Positions 14,838-23,136 of a DNA stretch of 23,229 bases are shown one piece after another. Position 1 is the stretch's first letter; each line of letters begins with the position of its first letter. The stretch is from CAZASK01 sp964487845 (GTDB lineage Bacteria; Chlamydiota; Chlamydiia; Chlamydiales; FEN-1388), in NCBI GenBank assembly GCA_964487845.1, contig CAZASK010000025.1, positions 1 to 23,229 on the forward strand. Reading direction: 5' to 3'. The position numbers and the translations under genes are program-made. Below the pieces are notes generated by a model. It saw nothing but the letters and a program-made list of their open reading frames with translations, was not told the DNA's origin and searched no databases.

Positions 14838-17800
14838 ATGGAAAAACAAAAACGATGGCAATTTGCTGTCATACTGACAGTCCTTATCCTCACCTTATAT
14901 AACATTCTTCCAACGATCATTTTTTATATGAAGCCGCTCAGAGATCCGATTACGGAGCCTCGAGCTGTGGCAATTACAGAAGAAATTGCAGAGCGTGTAA
15001 ATAGTCTTGAAAAAGATGCTGTAGAGTGGATTCATGCTTTCTGTGACCTCATTCAAATAAGCCCCAAGGCGGTCAAGTTTCAAGAGTCTGATCCTTCCGT
15101 AATCCATGTAACATGCTCTACCAAAGAAGATGCCAAGCGTTTTCGTCAACTCCTTCCTCGCGCTGGCTTAGAAATTGCATTTGTGCCTGCACAACTCGCT
15201 CTTGCAGATCATGATGCTGATGAGGCTGTTGATATTACCGTTTTACGAAGACAGGGCTTTCATTTTAACAAAGAAGATCTCAAAAAGCTCTTTCACTTCT
15301 CGATGAAGTATACACAAGATAAAGAGGTTGCCTCGCTTTATTACGAACTTGTTCGCGATAGAGCAGTAGCACTCGTAGAAGCTGCTGTAATCCAGCCTTT
15401 GTATCAAAAGTGGCAGTTGAGCGAAGGCTCTGATGAAGAGAGCTCTCGTGAGTTGCAGTCACTTGCAGACGATATCGTATTATGTGCAGAGGTGTTTCAA
15501 GCGAAATCGCCATTCACAACGCGTTATATGCGCAGTATGGCCGTATCAGAGGCTGATGACCGCTTTGATGTGCGTGCTCTGATGACAAAATTTGATAACG
15601 AAAAGAAAAAAATTTCTGCTCGTATCCAGGCTATTACTCAAGAAAACAAAGCATTAGCTGCGAAAAACGAGCTTATCAGTCAAGATCAGCTGGAGCTTTC
15701 TCAATACCTTACAACACGCGTTGCAACTCTCGATCGTGCTAAAGAAATTATAGCGGCAAACGTGGAGTCGATGGCAGCTGTTATTTATCCAGATAGCACA
15801 GCTATTCGAAAAGAATTGGATGATCAAAGAAAAAAGAGCAAGCAGATTGATCAGACATACAAACTTGCAGTAGGGCAGTATAACCCATTTATTGAAGAGA
15901 TCGTTATCGACTGGGCAAATGACAGTGTGAATATCAAGTTGCATGCTGATTTGAATTTGGTGATGGCAGTGCAGGCGGACTCAGAGCAAGCACATTTACA
16001 GTCAGAAGCTTGTAATCGCCTTGTGATGAATGAGATTGCGCGGCTAGGGCAGCTGACTCAGGAAAAGATCTCTTCACATCAAGGTGAATTTCAGATAGCA
16101 CTTTCTCGAATTTCAGGCGCGAAGAGCTTTTTAACACTTCCTCTCTCTGAGGTAGGGAAGCGACTCTCTGAGCAGACGATGACTCTTATTAAATCAGAGT
16201 GGACGCCGCAGCATCAAGATTTGGCAGAGCCTCAATTCCCGCGTGTGAGCGCAGAAGAGATGGCACAGCTAGGTGTTCGTGAGAAAAAGTTATGTCTCGT
16301 TGTTCTCGCCCCTTGCTTTGAAGACAGCAAAGAGCAGGCAAGTGAGCATGTATTCAGCGAACTCAGACATGGATCTATCTATGTGATTTTGCGCGGTGTA
16401 AAGAGCATTATGGATCAGTATCAAAAAGCTCCTGAAAGTGCCGAAGCGAAAATGTTCGCTGATGATTTTTCAGTGCTTACTTCTCTTCTTCAAAAACGAG
16501 GTTTCATAGGATATCCTGGAAACTCTCTTGGGTTGTCAAAAGAGCTGCAGTCAGATTATATCTTTGAGCTTGCAGACTACTATAGCATGCTTCTGAAAGC
16601 AACAAGAGAGGACTTTACTGTTCTTGGTAGTAAAAAAGATGCGGTCCTCGAGTTTTCTGACGTAGAGCAGCGCCTGCTGACACGCAATAAAATTGAAGAT
16701 ACGATTCAGGAAGATTTGCTGCGCTGGAAAGAGGCCTATAATACAGCTCAAGTAGATCTCAACGCTTCTCGTCATTATACCATTCCTAAGCCTACAAAGA
16801 ATGCCTTTTTTGAAAATATCAAACTCTCTACTCGAAAATACTTCCGAGGAGACGATAGAAAGATTCTTCGTTGGGGACTTGATCTTTCAGGTGGTAAAAG
16901 TGTGCGTATAGCCCTTGTAGATCATGCAGGCAGGTATGTCGAAAAGCCAGAGCAGCTCAAGCAAGCAGTAAATGAACTCTATACCCGTATTAACAAAATG
17001 GGGGTATCTGAGAGGACAATACGTATTGAAAATGCAACTGTGCTCCTTGATTTCCCAGGATCCCAAGCATTGTCCGCACAAGAGCTTGTAAAAGCATCTG
17101 CCATGTATTTTCATGTGGTCAATGAACAGTTTGGAGTGCTCAACAAGTCTCTTGCAAAAGAGGTAAATCACTTTTTGCAAGAAATTTGGAATGAAGCTGT
17201 TGTCACCAATAGAAAAGATGCAGAAGGGATAAATGAAATTGCCTTCCAAAAGCTTGCTCTCGCAGCAAAAGAAGAAGCAGTAATTGGCGGAAAATCAGCC
17301 GGCCGGATCCTCTATGAGCATGGACTGAGACTTGCGAATCCAAAAGAAGATATAGCTTCTTCGAGCTTTAATGACACAATGTCGATGATTGCGCGATTTT
17401 CTGTAGATGATGCAACAGAGTGGGCCAATCAAGCGCATCCACTCATGATTGTGTATCATAACTATGCCTTAGAAGGCTCTAGCCTCGAAAACATACATAC
17501 AAGCTACGATCCATCGAAAGGAAATACGCTTGTGTTTGGGGTGAGAAGTTCTTATGCACAAGATGTCATGAGTCTCGAAACTGTCAAGCGAGGTAGTAAT
17601 CCAAGAGATGATTTTTACTCGTGGACAGCGCCTTTTTCTGAAGAGAAAATTTTGGGGACAGCACGAGAGGCGTATAGCCAAGGGCGTGGCTGGCGTATGG
17701 CCGTCATTCTCAATGGCAGCGTTGTAAGTGCTCCTAGCTTGAATTCTCCACTTCGTGATCATGCGATGATCACAGGACACTTTTCGCAAAGAGAGGTGTC

Positions 17801-19409
17801 GAAGTTGGCGACAGACTTGAGCGCTGGCTCGCTTACATTTACTCCAAAGATCTTATCTGAGCAAAATGTCAGCCCTGAGTTAGGACATGCAGAACGAAAT
17901 CAGAGTATCGTAGCAGCTTTTATCGCTGTAGCGATCGTTGTTGGGATGATGTGTGGATATTATAACTTTGCAGGTCTTGTAGCCAGTGTTGCTGTTTTAT
18001 TCAACATCCTTGTCATCTGGGCAGTGATGCAAAATATCGATGCCGTTTTGACGCTTCCTGGCATTGCTGGTATGGTTCTCACTGTCGGTATGGCAGTAGA
18101 TGCTAACGTGCTCGTGTTTGAGCGGATTCGAGAAGAGTTCAAGTTGTCAGGACGTATTGCATCCTCGATTCAGGCAGGATATAAGAAAGCCTTTTCAGCG
18201 ATCTTTGACTCGAATATCACAACGATTTTAGTGGCTCTGATTTTGCTGCAATTTGACTGCGGTCCGATACGAGGCTTTGCGATGACCTTGATTATTGGTA
18301 TCGCTGCATCGATGTTTACAGCGCTCTTCATGACTCGCTATTATTTCGCAGGGTGGGTACAAAATCCACGCAATAAAGTACTTCACATGCGTGAGTGGAT
18401 TCGCTCTCATAACTTTGACTTTTTAAAATTCACAAAGCCGGTAGTTCTTGCTTCGCTTGGAGTCTTTGTTGTTGGGCTATTGGCATTTTTGATGAACTAC
18501 AAGTCGATGATTGGAATGGATTTTACAGGCGGCTATTCTCTTGTCATGGAGCTTGATACAAAAGCAAGCATAAACACAAGAGATGCTGTCACAGAGGCTC
18601 TCATCTCCTCTGGTTTGTCAAGCCAGGAATTTCAGGTCAGAGAGTTGGGTCGGGAAAATCTTCTTCGTATCCAGCTAGCGACAAGTCTTGAAGAAGCTAG
18701 CAGACCATTTCATGGCATGGCTGATGAACTGCAAGAGGGAGTCTTTGCCTATTCATACGAGAAAAATCCGAGAATTGTATGGATTGTAGACGCTCTCGAA
18801 CACAAGGGACTCTCGCTCAGACCAAGCAGCATGGATACACTTGCTAACAGCTGGACAGTCATGAGTGGCCAGTTCTCTGATGTGATGAGAAATAATGCAA
18901 TACTGGCGCTTATTTGTGCACTTGTTGGCGTCTTAGTATACATTGCCTTTAGGTTTGAGTGGAAATATGCTGTCAGCTCACTCTTAGCGCTTTTACACGA
19001 TGTGCTGCTTACACTAGCAGTAGCATGTGTAGCCCATCAACTTGGTGCTCCTATACAGATTAACCTTGAGTTGGTCGGCGCTATCATGATGATCATCGGG
19101 TATTCATTGAACGATACTATCATTGTATTCGACCGTATACGGGAAGATATTCGCCTGTATCGGAAGCTTACGTTCTCTGAAATTATCAATTTGGCGCTTA
19201 ATTTAACTCTCAGTAGAACCATTTTGACTTCAAGTACTACATGTATGGTGCTCGTAGCCTTGGTTCTCTTTGGAAGCTCCTCTATCTTCGGTTTTGCTTT
19301 TGTGATGATGACGGGTGTTTTCTTAGGAACACTATCATCGTTATTTATCGCTTGCCCTATCCTCTTATATTTGCATAATCGTGATCAAATCGGTCGTGCA
19401 AGAGAGTAA
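14838..19409 (+). CDS. secDF: Fused protein-export membrane protein SecDF with large extra periplasmic domain
   Basis: Accessory subunit of the Sec translocon that uses the proton gradient to help pull proteins across the inner membrane. SecD and SecF are one 1523-residue chain. TM1 is near residues 8-30. Then come about 640 residues not present in ordinary SecD, with a helical, probably coiled-coil part around 245-330. The usual SecD first periplasmic motif appears only near 675 (RWGLDLSGGKSVRI). SecD membrane segments start near 1020, with AVDANVLVFERIREEF around 1087. SecF begins near 1194, has GMDFTGGYSL near 1226 and SLNDTIIVFDRIREDIR near 1424. Chlamydia SecDF is also fused and oversized (about 1400 residues, from memory). 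Start: ATG 14838 with AAGG ten bases upstream; a TTG at 14811 is less likely. recJ follows closely. Confidence 0.96.
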   Translation: MEKQKRWQFAVILTVLILTLYNILPTIIFYMKPLRDPITEPRAVAITEEIAERVNSLEKDAVEWIHAFCDLIQISPKAVKFQESDPSVIHVTCSTKEDAKRFRQLLPRAGLEIAFVPAQLALADHDADEAVDITVLRRQGFHFNKEDLKKLFHFSMKYTQDKEVASLYYELVRDRAVALVEAAVIQPLYQKWQLSEGSDEESSRELQSLADDIVLCAEVFQAKSPFTTRYMRSMAVSEADDRFDVRALMTKFDNEKKKISARIQAITQENKALAAKNELISQDQLELSQYLTTRVATLDRAKEIIAANVESMAAVIYPDSTAIRKELDDQRKKSKQIDQTYKLAVGQYNPFIEEIVIDWANDSVNIKLHADLNLVMAVQADSEQAHLQSEACNRLVMNEIARLGQLTQEKISSHQGEFQIALSRISGAKSFLTLPLSEVGKRLSEQTMTLIKSEWTPQHQDLAEPQFPRVSAEEMAQLGVREKKLCLVVLAPCFEDSKEQASEHVFSELRHGSIYVILRGVKSIMDQYQKAPESAEAKMFADDFSVLTSLLQKRGFIGYPGNSLGLSKELQSDYIFELADYYSMLLKATREDFTVLGSKKDAVLEFSDVEQRLLTRNKIEDTIQEDLLRWKEAYNTAQVDLNASRHYTIPKPTKNAFFENIKLSTRKYFRGDDRKILRWGLDLSGGKSVRIALVDHAGRYVEKPEQLKQAVNELYTRINKMGVSERTIRIENATVLLDFPGSQALSAQELVKASAMYFHVVNEQFGVLNKSLAKEVNHFLQEIWNEAVVTNRKDAEGINEIAFQKLALAAKEEAVIGGKSAGRILYEHGLRLANPKEDIASSSFNDTMSMIARFSVDDATEWANQAHPLMIVYHNYALEGSSLENIHTSYDPSKGNTLVFGVRSSYAQDVMSLETVKRGSNPRDDFYSWTAPFSEEKILGTAREAYSQGRGWRMAVILNGSVVSAPSLNSPLRDHAMITGHFSQREVSKLATDLSAGSLTFTPKILSEQNVSPELGHAERNQSIVAAFIAVAIVVGMMCGYYNFAGLVASVAVLFNILVIWAVMQNIDAVLTLPGIAGMVLTVGMAVDANVLVFERIREEFKLSGRIASSIQAGYKKAFSAIFDSNITTILVALILLQFDCGPIRGFAMTLIIGIAASMFTALFMTRYYFAGWVQNPRNKVLHMREWIRSHNFDFLKFTKPVVLASLGVFVVGLLAFLMNYKSMIGMDFTGGYSLVMELDTKASINTRDAVTEALISSGLSSQEFQVRELGRENLLRIQLATSLEEASRPFHGMADELQEGVFAYSYEKNPRIVWIVDALEHKGLSLRPSSMDTLANSWTVMSGQFSDVMRNNAILALICALVGVLVYIAFRFEWKYAVSSLLALLHDVLLTLAVACVAHQLGAPIQINLELVGAIMMIIGYSLNDTIIVFDRIREDIRLYRKLTFSEIINLALNLTLSRTILTSSTTCMVLVALVLFGSSSIFGFAFVMMTGVFLGTLSSLFIACPILLYLHNRDQIGRARE

Positions 19410-19451
19410 GCGGTGGAGTTTGGAGAACAAGTAAATGTAGTTAAAGGCGCT

Positions 19452-19488
19452 GTCCTTCCATTGAGGGAATTTTTCCCTATGGAAGGGC
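19452..19488 (+). promoter_or_regulatory. Long hairpin enclosing the likely recJ ribosome site and start codon
   Basis: Pairing is GTCCTTCCAT (19452-19461) plus AGGGAA (19464-19469) with TTCCCT (19473-19478) plus ATGGAAGGGC (19479-19488): 16 pairs including one T-G, a three-base TTT loop and a two-base bulge (19462-19463). The strand between the arms holds the GAGGGA ribosome-site candidate (19463-19468), and the right arm begins with the ATG at 19479. It has no following T run, so it is not an intrinsic terminator. Confidence 0.6.
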
Positions 19489-21200
19489 ATTTGCTTTGGG
19501 TCTATCCCAAAAAGGAAAGTGAGCTAGTTGATACAATATCGACTGAGTTTCATCTCCATCCTGTTATCGCGCGCATCTTAGTATCTCGAGGTATCACGTC
19601 GACAAAAGATATCCATGATTTCCTCTATGCCAAGCTTCCCGACTTACATGATCCATTTTTGTTTAAGGAGATGCCGCAAGCCGTTGAAAGGATCGCAAAG
19701 GCAATCAAAAATCAAGAACATATCCTTGTGTATGGCGATAATGACGTAGATGGGATGACAGGGACTGCGCTTCTTGCAGAGTTCCTTCATTTTGTTGGTG
19801 CAAATGTCCATTATTATGTGTCAAATCGTACCGCCCTTCTCAGACAAAGCATGATTATGGATGCCTTAGAGTTTGCTCTGAGGAATCACTGTACGTTATT
19901 AATTACAGTAGACTGCGGTATTACAGCGGCAGAGCATATTGAAGAGGCTTTTCGTCAAAAAATTGATGTGATTATTACCGACCATCACGAGCCGACTGAT
20001 CGAATTCCCAATTGCGTGGCGACGCTTAATCCGAAATTAGTCTCTTCTGAATATCCCAACAGAGAGTTAACGGGATGCGGGGTAGCATTTAAGCTTGCAT
20101 GTGCTCTGACGCAGCATCTTGTTGACGAAGGGTTGATTCCACAAAAAAAGGTAAACCTAAAGCGCTATCTAGACCTTGTAGCTATTGGCACAGTGTCAGA
20201 TATGGGAGTACTCCGTGGAGAAAATCGTGTGCTCGTCAGCTATGGACTCGAGCAATTAAGAAAGACGAAAAGAGAGGGGCTTTCAAAGCTGCTTTCGATT
20301 TGTGAAACGGATGTAAAAGATATCAGCACCATCATCATCGCATCAAAAATAGCGCCTCGCCTCAATAGCCTAGGGCGTATTGCAGAGCCTGCGAATGGAG
20401 TAAAATTACTACTTGTGCGCAATGCAATAAGTGCTGAAAAGCTGGCGATCGAATTGAATTTATATAATATAGAACGCCAGAAAATTGAAAAGATGATGAA
20501 CAAGGATATTGAGCGCATTTTAAAAGAAAGTCCCGAAATTCTTCAGCATAATGCCATCGTCTTGTCGTCGAAGAAATGGCATCCTGGGATTATCGCGATT
20601 TCTGCCATGCGTATTTCAAAGCAGTATAATAGGCCTACCGTCATCTTATCTATAGATGGACAAGTAGGGAAAGGATCTATTCGATCGATTCCAGAATTTC
20701 CTGTGCTACCAGTGCTGAAAGAGCTATCAGATATCCTATTAAACTTTGGCGGCCACGATGCTGCTGCAGGATTTACCCTGCGGGAGGGCGCTATTGAGGA
20801 ATTCACGCGCCGTTTTGTGGCCATCGCAGACCAGCGTTTAGAAAAACTGCATGTCACACATAAATTATTGATTGATGCAGAAGTTCCCTTTTCCGAACTG
20901 AGTTTTGATCTGATGGAATCGTTGAAGCTTTTAGAGCCTCATGGCCATGGCAATGCACTCCCTGTACTGTGCACCTCTGCAGTTCAGGTAGCAGAGCCCA
21001 AGGTCGTAGGGCGTCATCATCTCAAATTTTACCTTGAGCAAGATGGGCGCATGATTGAAGGCATTGGTGTTGGCATGGCTTATCGCTTGCAGGAGCTTAC
21101 CAAAAAATCAGCTACAAAATTACTTATTGCCTATACACCGCAGGTGAATACCTCCAGTATTCAGCTTCTTATTCGAGATTTTCAAGTCATCAATGGTTAA
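19479..21200 (+). CDS. recJ: Single-stranded-DNA-specific 5'-3' exonuclease RecJ
   Basis: DHH-superfamily nuclease acting in recombination, mismatch and base-excision repair. Motifs: VYGDNDVDGMTG (about residues 84-95), TVDCGIT, TDHHEP (about 167, the DHH motif), then the DHHA1 part with HPGIIAISAMRI, GKGSIRSI and GGHDAAAGF (about 424), and a C-terminal OB-like segment. All metal-binding Asp/His positions appear present, with Asn in the GDND motif where Tyr or Phe is more usual. Start is uncertain: ATG 19479 gives 573 residues with WVYP near the N-terminus as in chlamydial homologues (recalled); GTG 19413, three bases after the secDF stop, would add 22 residues that do not look like RecJ. A hairpin covers ATG 19479. 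The end overlaps the next gene by 8 bases. Confidence 0.95.
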   Translation: MEGHLLWVYPKKESELVDTISTEFHLHPVIARILVSRGITSTKDIHDFLYAKLPDLHDPFLFKEMPQAVERIAKAIKNQEHILVYGDNDVDGMTGTALLAEFLHFVGANVHYYVSNRTALLRQSMIMDALEFALRNHCTLLITVDCGITAAEHIEEAFRQKIDVIITDHHEPTDRIPNCVATLNPKLVSSEYPNRELTGCGVAFKLACALTQHLVDEGLIPQKKVNLKRYLDLVAIGTVSDMGVLRGENRVLVSYGLEQLRKTKREGLSKLLSICETDVKDISTIIIASKIAPRLNSLGRIAEPANGVKLLLVRNAISAEKLAIELNLYNIERQKIEKMMNKDIERILKESPEILQHNAIVLSSKKWHPGIIAISAMRISKQYNRPTVILSIDGQVGKGSIRSIPEFPVLPVLKELSDILLNFGGHDAAAGFTLREGAIEEFTRRFVAIADQRLEKLHVTHKLLIDAEVPFSELSFDLMESLKLLEPHGHGNALPVLCTSAVQVAEPKVVGRHHLKFYLEQDGRMIEGIGVGMAYRLQELTKKSATKLLIAYTPQVNTSSIQLLIRDFQVING

Positions 21201-22473
21201 TGTAGGCGATACAATACAAGCAGTCGTAGAAAAGCTGGTCACGACAGGCAAGGGGCTGATTCGTTACCAAGGCTGGGTAATCTTTGTAGATGGAGTGATT
21301 TCTCAAGAGACTGTCTTAGTTGAAATTATAGCAAAAAAGAAATCCTATTGTGTCGCACGACTCGTTGACGTAGTGATTCCGAGTCCAGAGCGAGTCAAGC
21401 CTGTGTGCCCTCATTTTGCTGTTTGCGGAGGCTGTCAGCTACAGCATATGAAATATGCCGAGCAGCTTACATCTAAAGGTCTCTGGGCTCAAGATGCGCT
21501 CAGGCATATGGCAAAGCTTGATATTCCACCTATTGAAGTAAAACCATCACATATTGAGTATGGATATCGCCAAAAAATTACGCTTCACTTTTCCTCTTCT
21601 CAAGGCAATATTACGGTAGGATATATTGAACGCGATAATACCACTGTATTACAAATTGCCACCTGTCCCATCTTTCATACTGATGACGAGAAGTTATTTG
21701 ATGATATTAGAAAAGCTGCTGCACATCTTTTTAAGAAAAGTGAAAATAAGGGAAGAATCACCGTCATCAAGTATCAAGATGGCTATATTCTTCATTTCCA
21801 CTGCGCTTTTTCTTTGGCTACAAATACAAAAAATCTTTTGAATGCAATGGAATCCAAACGATGGAAGAAAGTGGTTGTTGAAAGTGCTAAAGAGCGATTT
21901 GAGACAAATCAAAGCGACTGTAGCTTTGATAGTAATGGTTTGAACATCTACTTCTCCTCAAAAGTATTCGTCCAGAACCATAAGACACAAAGTGCTGCTC
22001 TCTATCAAGATGTAGTCTCTCTTATCCAAAAATATGATCCACAAGCTGCTATCGTAGATTTGTATGCTGGGGTATGTGTGTTATCTCAGATGCTGGCGCA
22101 GCTGGGACACGTAGTTGTGGCTGTTGAAGCGAATAAGGAAGCAATCGTACTAGCAGAAAAAAGCGCGCTTAAAAACAAACTACAAGGGGTCACTTTTTAT
22201 GCAAGTCGTGTAGAGACAAGTCGCCGCCACTGGCCGAAAGAAGCGATATTCATTCTCAATCCACCCCGTACAGGCCTGTCACAAGAAGCATTGAATGGAG
22301 TCATCAAGCATCGGCCTAAGCTGTGTGTCTATATATCGTGTATGCCTACAACCCTTGCAAGAGATCTTGCTCAGATGAGTGCGCAAGGGTACAAAGTTCA
22401 GTCGGTTACAGTCTATGATATGTTTCCGCAGACTGCGCACCTTGAAACAATGGTGGTGTTATCGCATCTGTAG
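21193..22473 (+). CDS. RlmD/RumA-like RNA (uracil-5-)-methyltransferase
   Basis: SAM-dependent enzyme of the TrmA/RlmD/RlmC family, 426 residues, which makes 5-methyluridine in 23S rRNA or tRNA. Order: N-terminal TRAM-like domain (about 1-60); iron-sulfur cysteines Cys72, Cys78, Cys81 and Cys158 in the expected C-x5-C-x2-C...C pattern; SAM motif DLYAGVCVLS (289-298); NPPRTG (356-361); catalytic YISCMPTTLARD with Cys383; and DMFPQTAHLETMVVL with general base Glu418. Catalytic Cys and Glu are present, but several surrounding motif residues are unusual: NPPR for DPxR, SCMP for SCNP, FVQNH for FxQVN, and Cys where SAM motif I usually has Gly. The exact target is not determinable. ATG 21193 overlaps the recJ stop and has no ribosome site, so translation is probably coupled. 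Confidence 0.93.
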   Translation: MVNVGDTIQAVVEKLVTTGKGLIRYQGWVIFVDGVISQETVLVEIIAKKKSYCVARLVDVVIPSPERVKPVCPHFAVCGGCQLQHMKYAEQLTSKGLWAQDALRHMAKLDIPPIEVKPSHIEYGYRQKITLHFSSSQGNITVGYIERDNTTVLQIATCPIFHTDDEKLFDDIRKAAAHLFKKSENKGRITVIKYQDGYILHFHCAFSLATNTKNLLNAMESKRWKKVVVESAKERFETNQSDCSFDSNGLNIYFSSKVFVQNHKTQSAALYQDVVSLIQKYDPQAAIVDLYAGVCVLSQMLAQLGHVVVAVEANKEAIVLAEKSALKNKLQGVTFYASRVETSRRHWPKEAIFILNPPRTGLSQEALNGVIKHRPKLCVYISCMPTTLARDLAQMSAQGYKVQSVTVYDMFPQTAHLETMVVLSHL

Positions 22474-22492
22474 GCTCCCAGAGAGAGCCTAC
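22470..22492. repeat. Inverted repeat between convergent genes
   Basis: GTAGGCTC (22470-22477) and GAGCCTAC (22485-22492) form a perfect 8-bp stem with a 7-base loop, starting within the methyltransferase stop codon and lying in the 31-base gap before the euo stop. It may stop or protect convergent transcripts, but there is no adjacent T run on either strand. Confidence 0.45.
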
Positions 22493-22504
22493 AAGGTGAC
22501 TGAA

Positions 22505-22972
22505 TTAGCCATTTTGAGCTTTTTGTTTTTTTGGGATGATCTTTGTCAATTTTTTCGCAAGATAGGTTTCTTGATAGCCTTTCATATCATCAGCATGAAT
22601 AACCCATGCAGCACCTTTGCGAGAAGCTTTGAGATAGCCGGCGCGTGTTGCATAGTAGAGTTTTTGTGCTGGGACATTGAGCATTTTCGCTACTTGGTTT
22701 ACAGAATAGTAGCCTTTGTGGTTGTCAAATAAAAGCTCACCTTCGAATGTAGAACGTGATCTTGAATATTTTTCTTTACGGTAGTCAAGTAAGTCTTGTA
22801 CATTGATCAACCATCGGCTGGCTTCTTTTGTTGCTTTCAGTTTTTTGAGTTTAATCGCGACGTATATTGCCTGTCTTGTCACTCTGTTGAGTTGAGCAGC
22901 TTCTGTAATAGAAACAATTTTCTTTGCCAAAAGCGCATCGAGTGCTTTGCTGTTTCTCTTTCTTTTTTTCAT
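22505..22972 (-). CDS. euo: EUO-type developmental transcription regulator with two tandem excisionase-like HTH units
   Basis: DNA-binding protein resembling chlamydial EUO, the early-expressed repressor of late genes in the developmental cycle. From ATG 22972 it has 155 residues: a basic N-terminus, one winged-HTH-like unit at about 20-69 (VSITEAAQLNRVTRQAIYVA... W-I... D...Y), a linker with GELLFDNHKG, a second such unit at 89-138 (YSVNQVAKMLNVPAQKLYYA... W-I... D...Y), and a basic tail. The two units align over 50 residues without gaps, with 13 identities. The start has AAGGGAAG a few bases upstream; an ATG at 23032 would add 20 residues without a ribosome site. It converges on the methyltransferase gene, and the secDF-recJ-euo neighbourhood matches CT448-446 (from memory). 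The identification rests on sequence resemblance recalled from the EUO family. Confidence 0.9.
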   Translation of the reverse strand: MKKRKRNSKALDALLAKKIVSITEAAQLNRVTRQAIYVAIKLKKLKATKEASRWLINVQDLLDYRKEKYSRSRSTFEGELLFDNHKGYYSVNQVAKMLNVPAQKLYYATRAGYLKASRKGAAWVIHADDMKGYQETYLAKKLTKIIPKKQKAQNG

Positions 22973-23108
22973 GAAAACTTCCCTTTCTGTTTTCTTTTTA
23001 TTTTTATCACTGTCTTTTGCTTGTAGACACATCTAGGAATGCGTTTTTAGATTCACATAACCTATTTGTATATTCAGCTTAGGACTTTTTTTGTAAATTT
23101 AATCAATT

Positions 23109-23136
23109 ATTATACAGTAAAAATAGTTTGTATCAA
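23109..23136 (-). promoter_or_regulatory. Sigma70/sigma66-type promoter of euo
   Basis: On the minus strand: TTGATA (23136-23131), a 16-base spacer, and TATAAT (23114-23109). This is the best promoter match in the window, with an A-rich run just upstream of the -35 (T run on the plus strand at 23141-23148) that could act as an UP element. It predicts a start near 23102 and a leader of about 130 bases before ATG 22972. A strong housekeeping promoter fits early expression of EUO. Confidence 0.7.

Noticed and set aside
22470..22492. Inverted repeat as a bidirectional intrinsic terminator
   Set aside because: The stem is good but neither strand has a T run directly after it, so it is listed only as an inverted repeat.
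22379..22732. Rightward 117-residue frame across the end of the methyltransferase gene and euo
   Set aside because: It overlaps the conserved catalytic end of one gene and the conserved second repeat of the other; no ribosome site.
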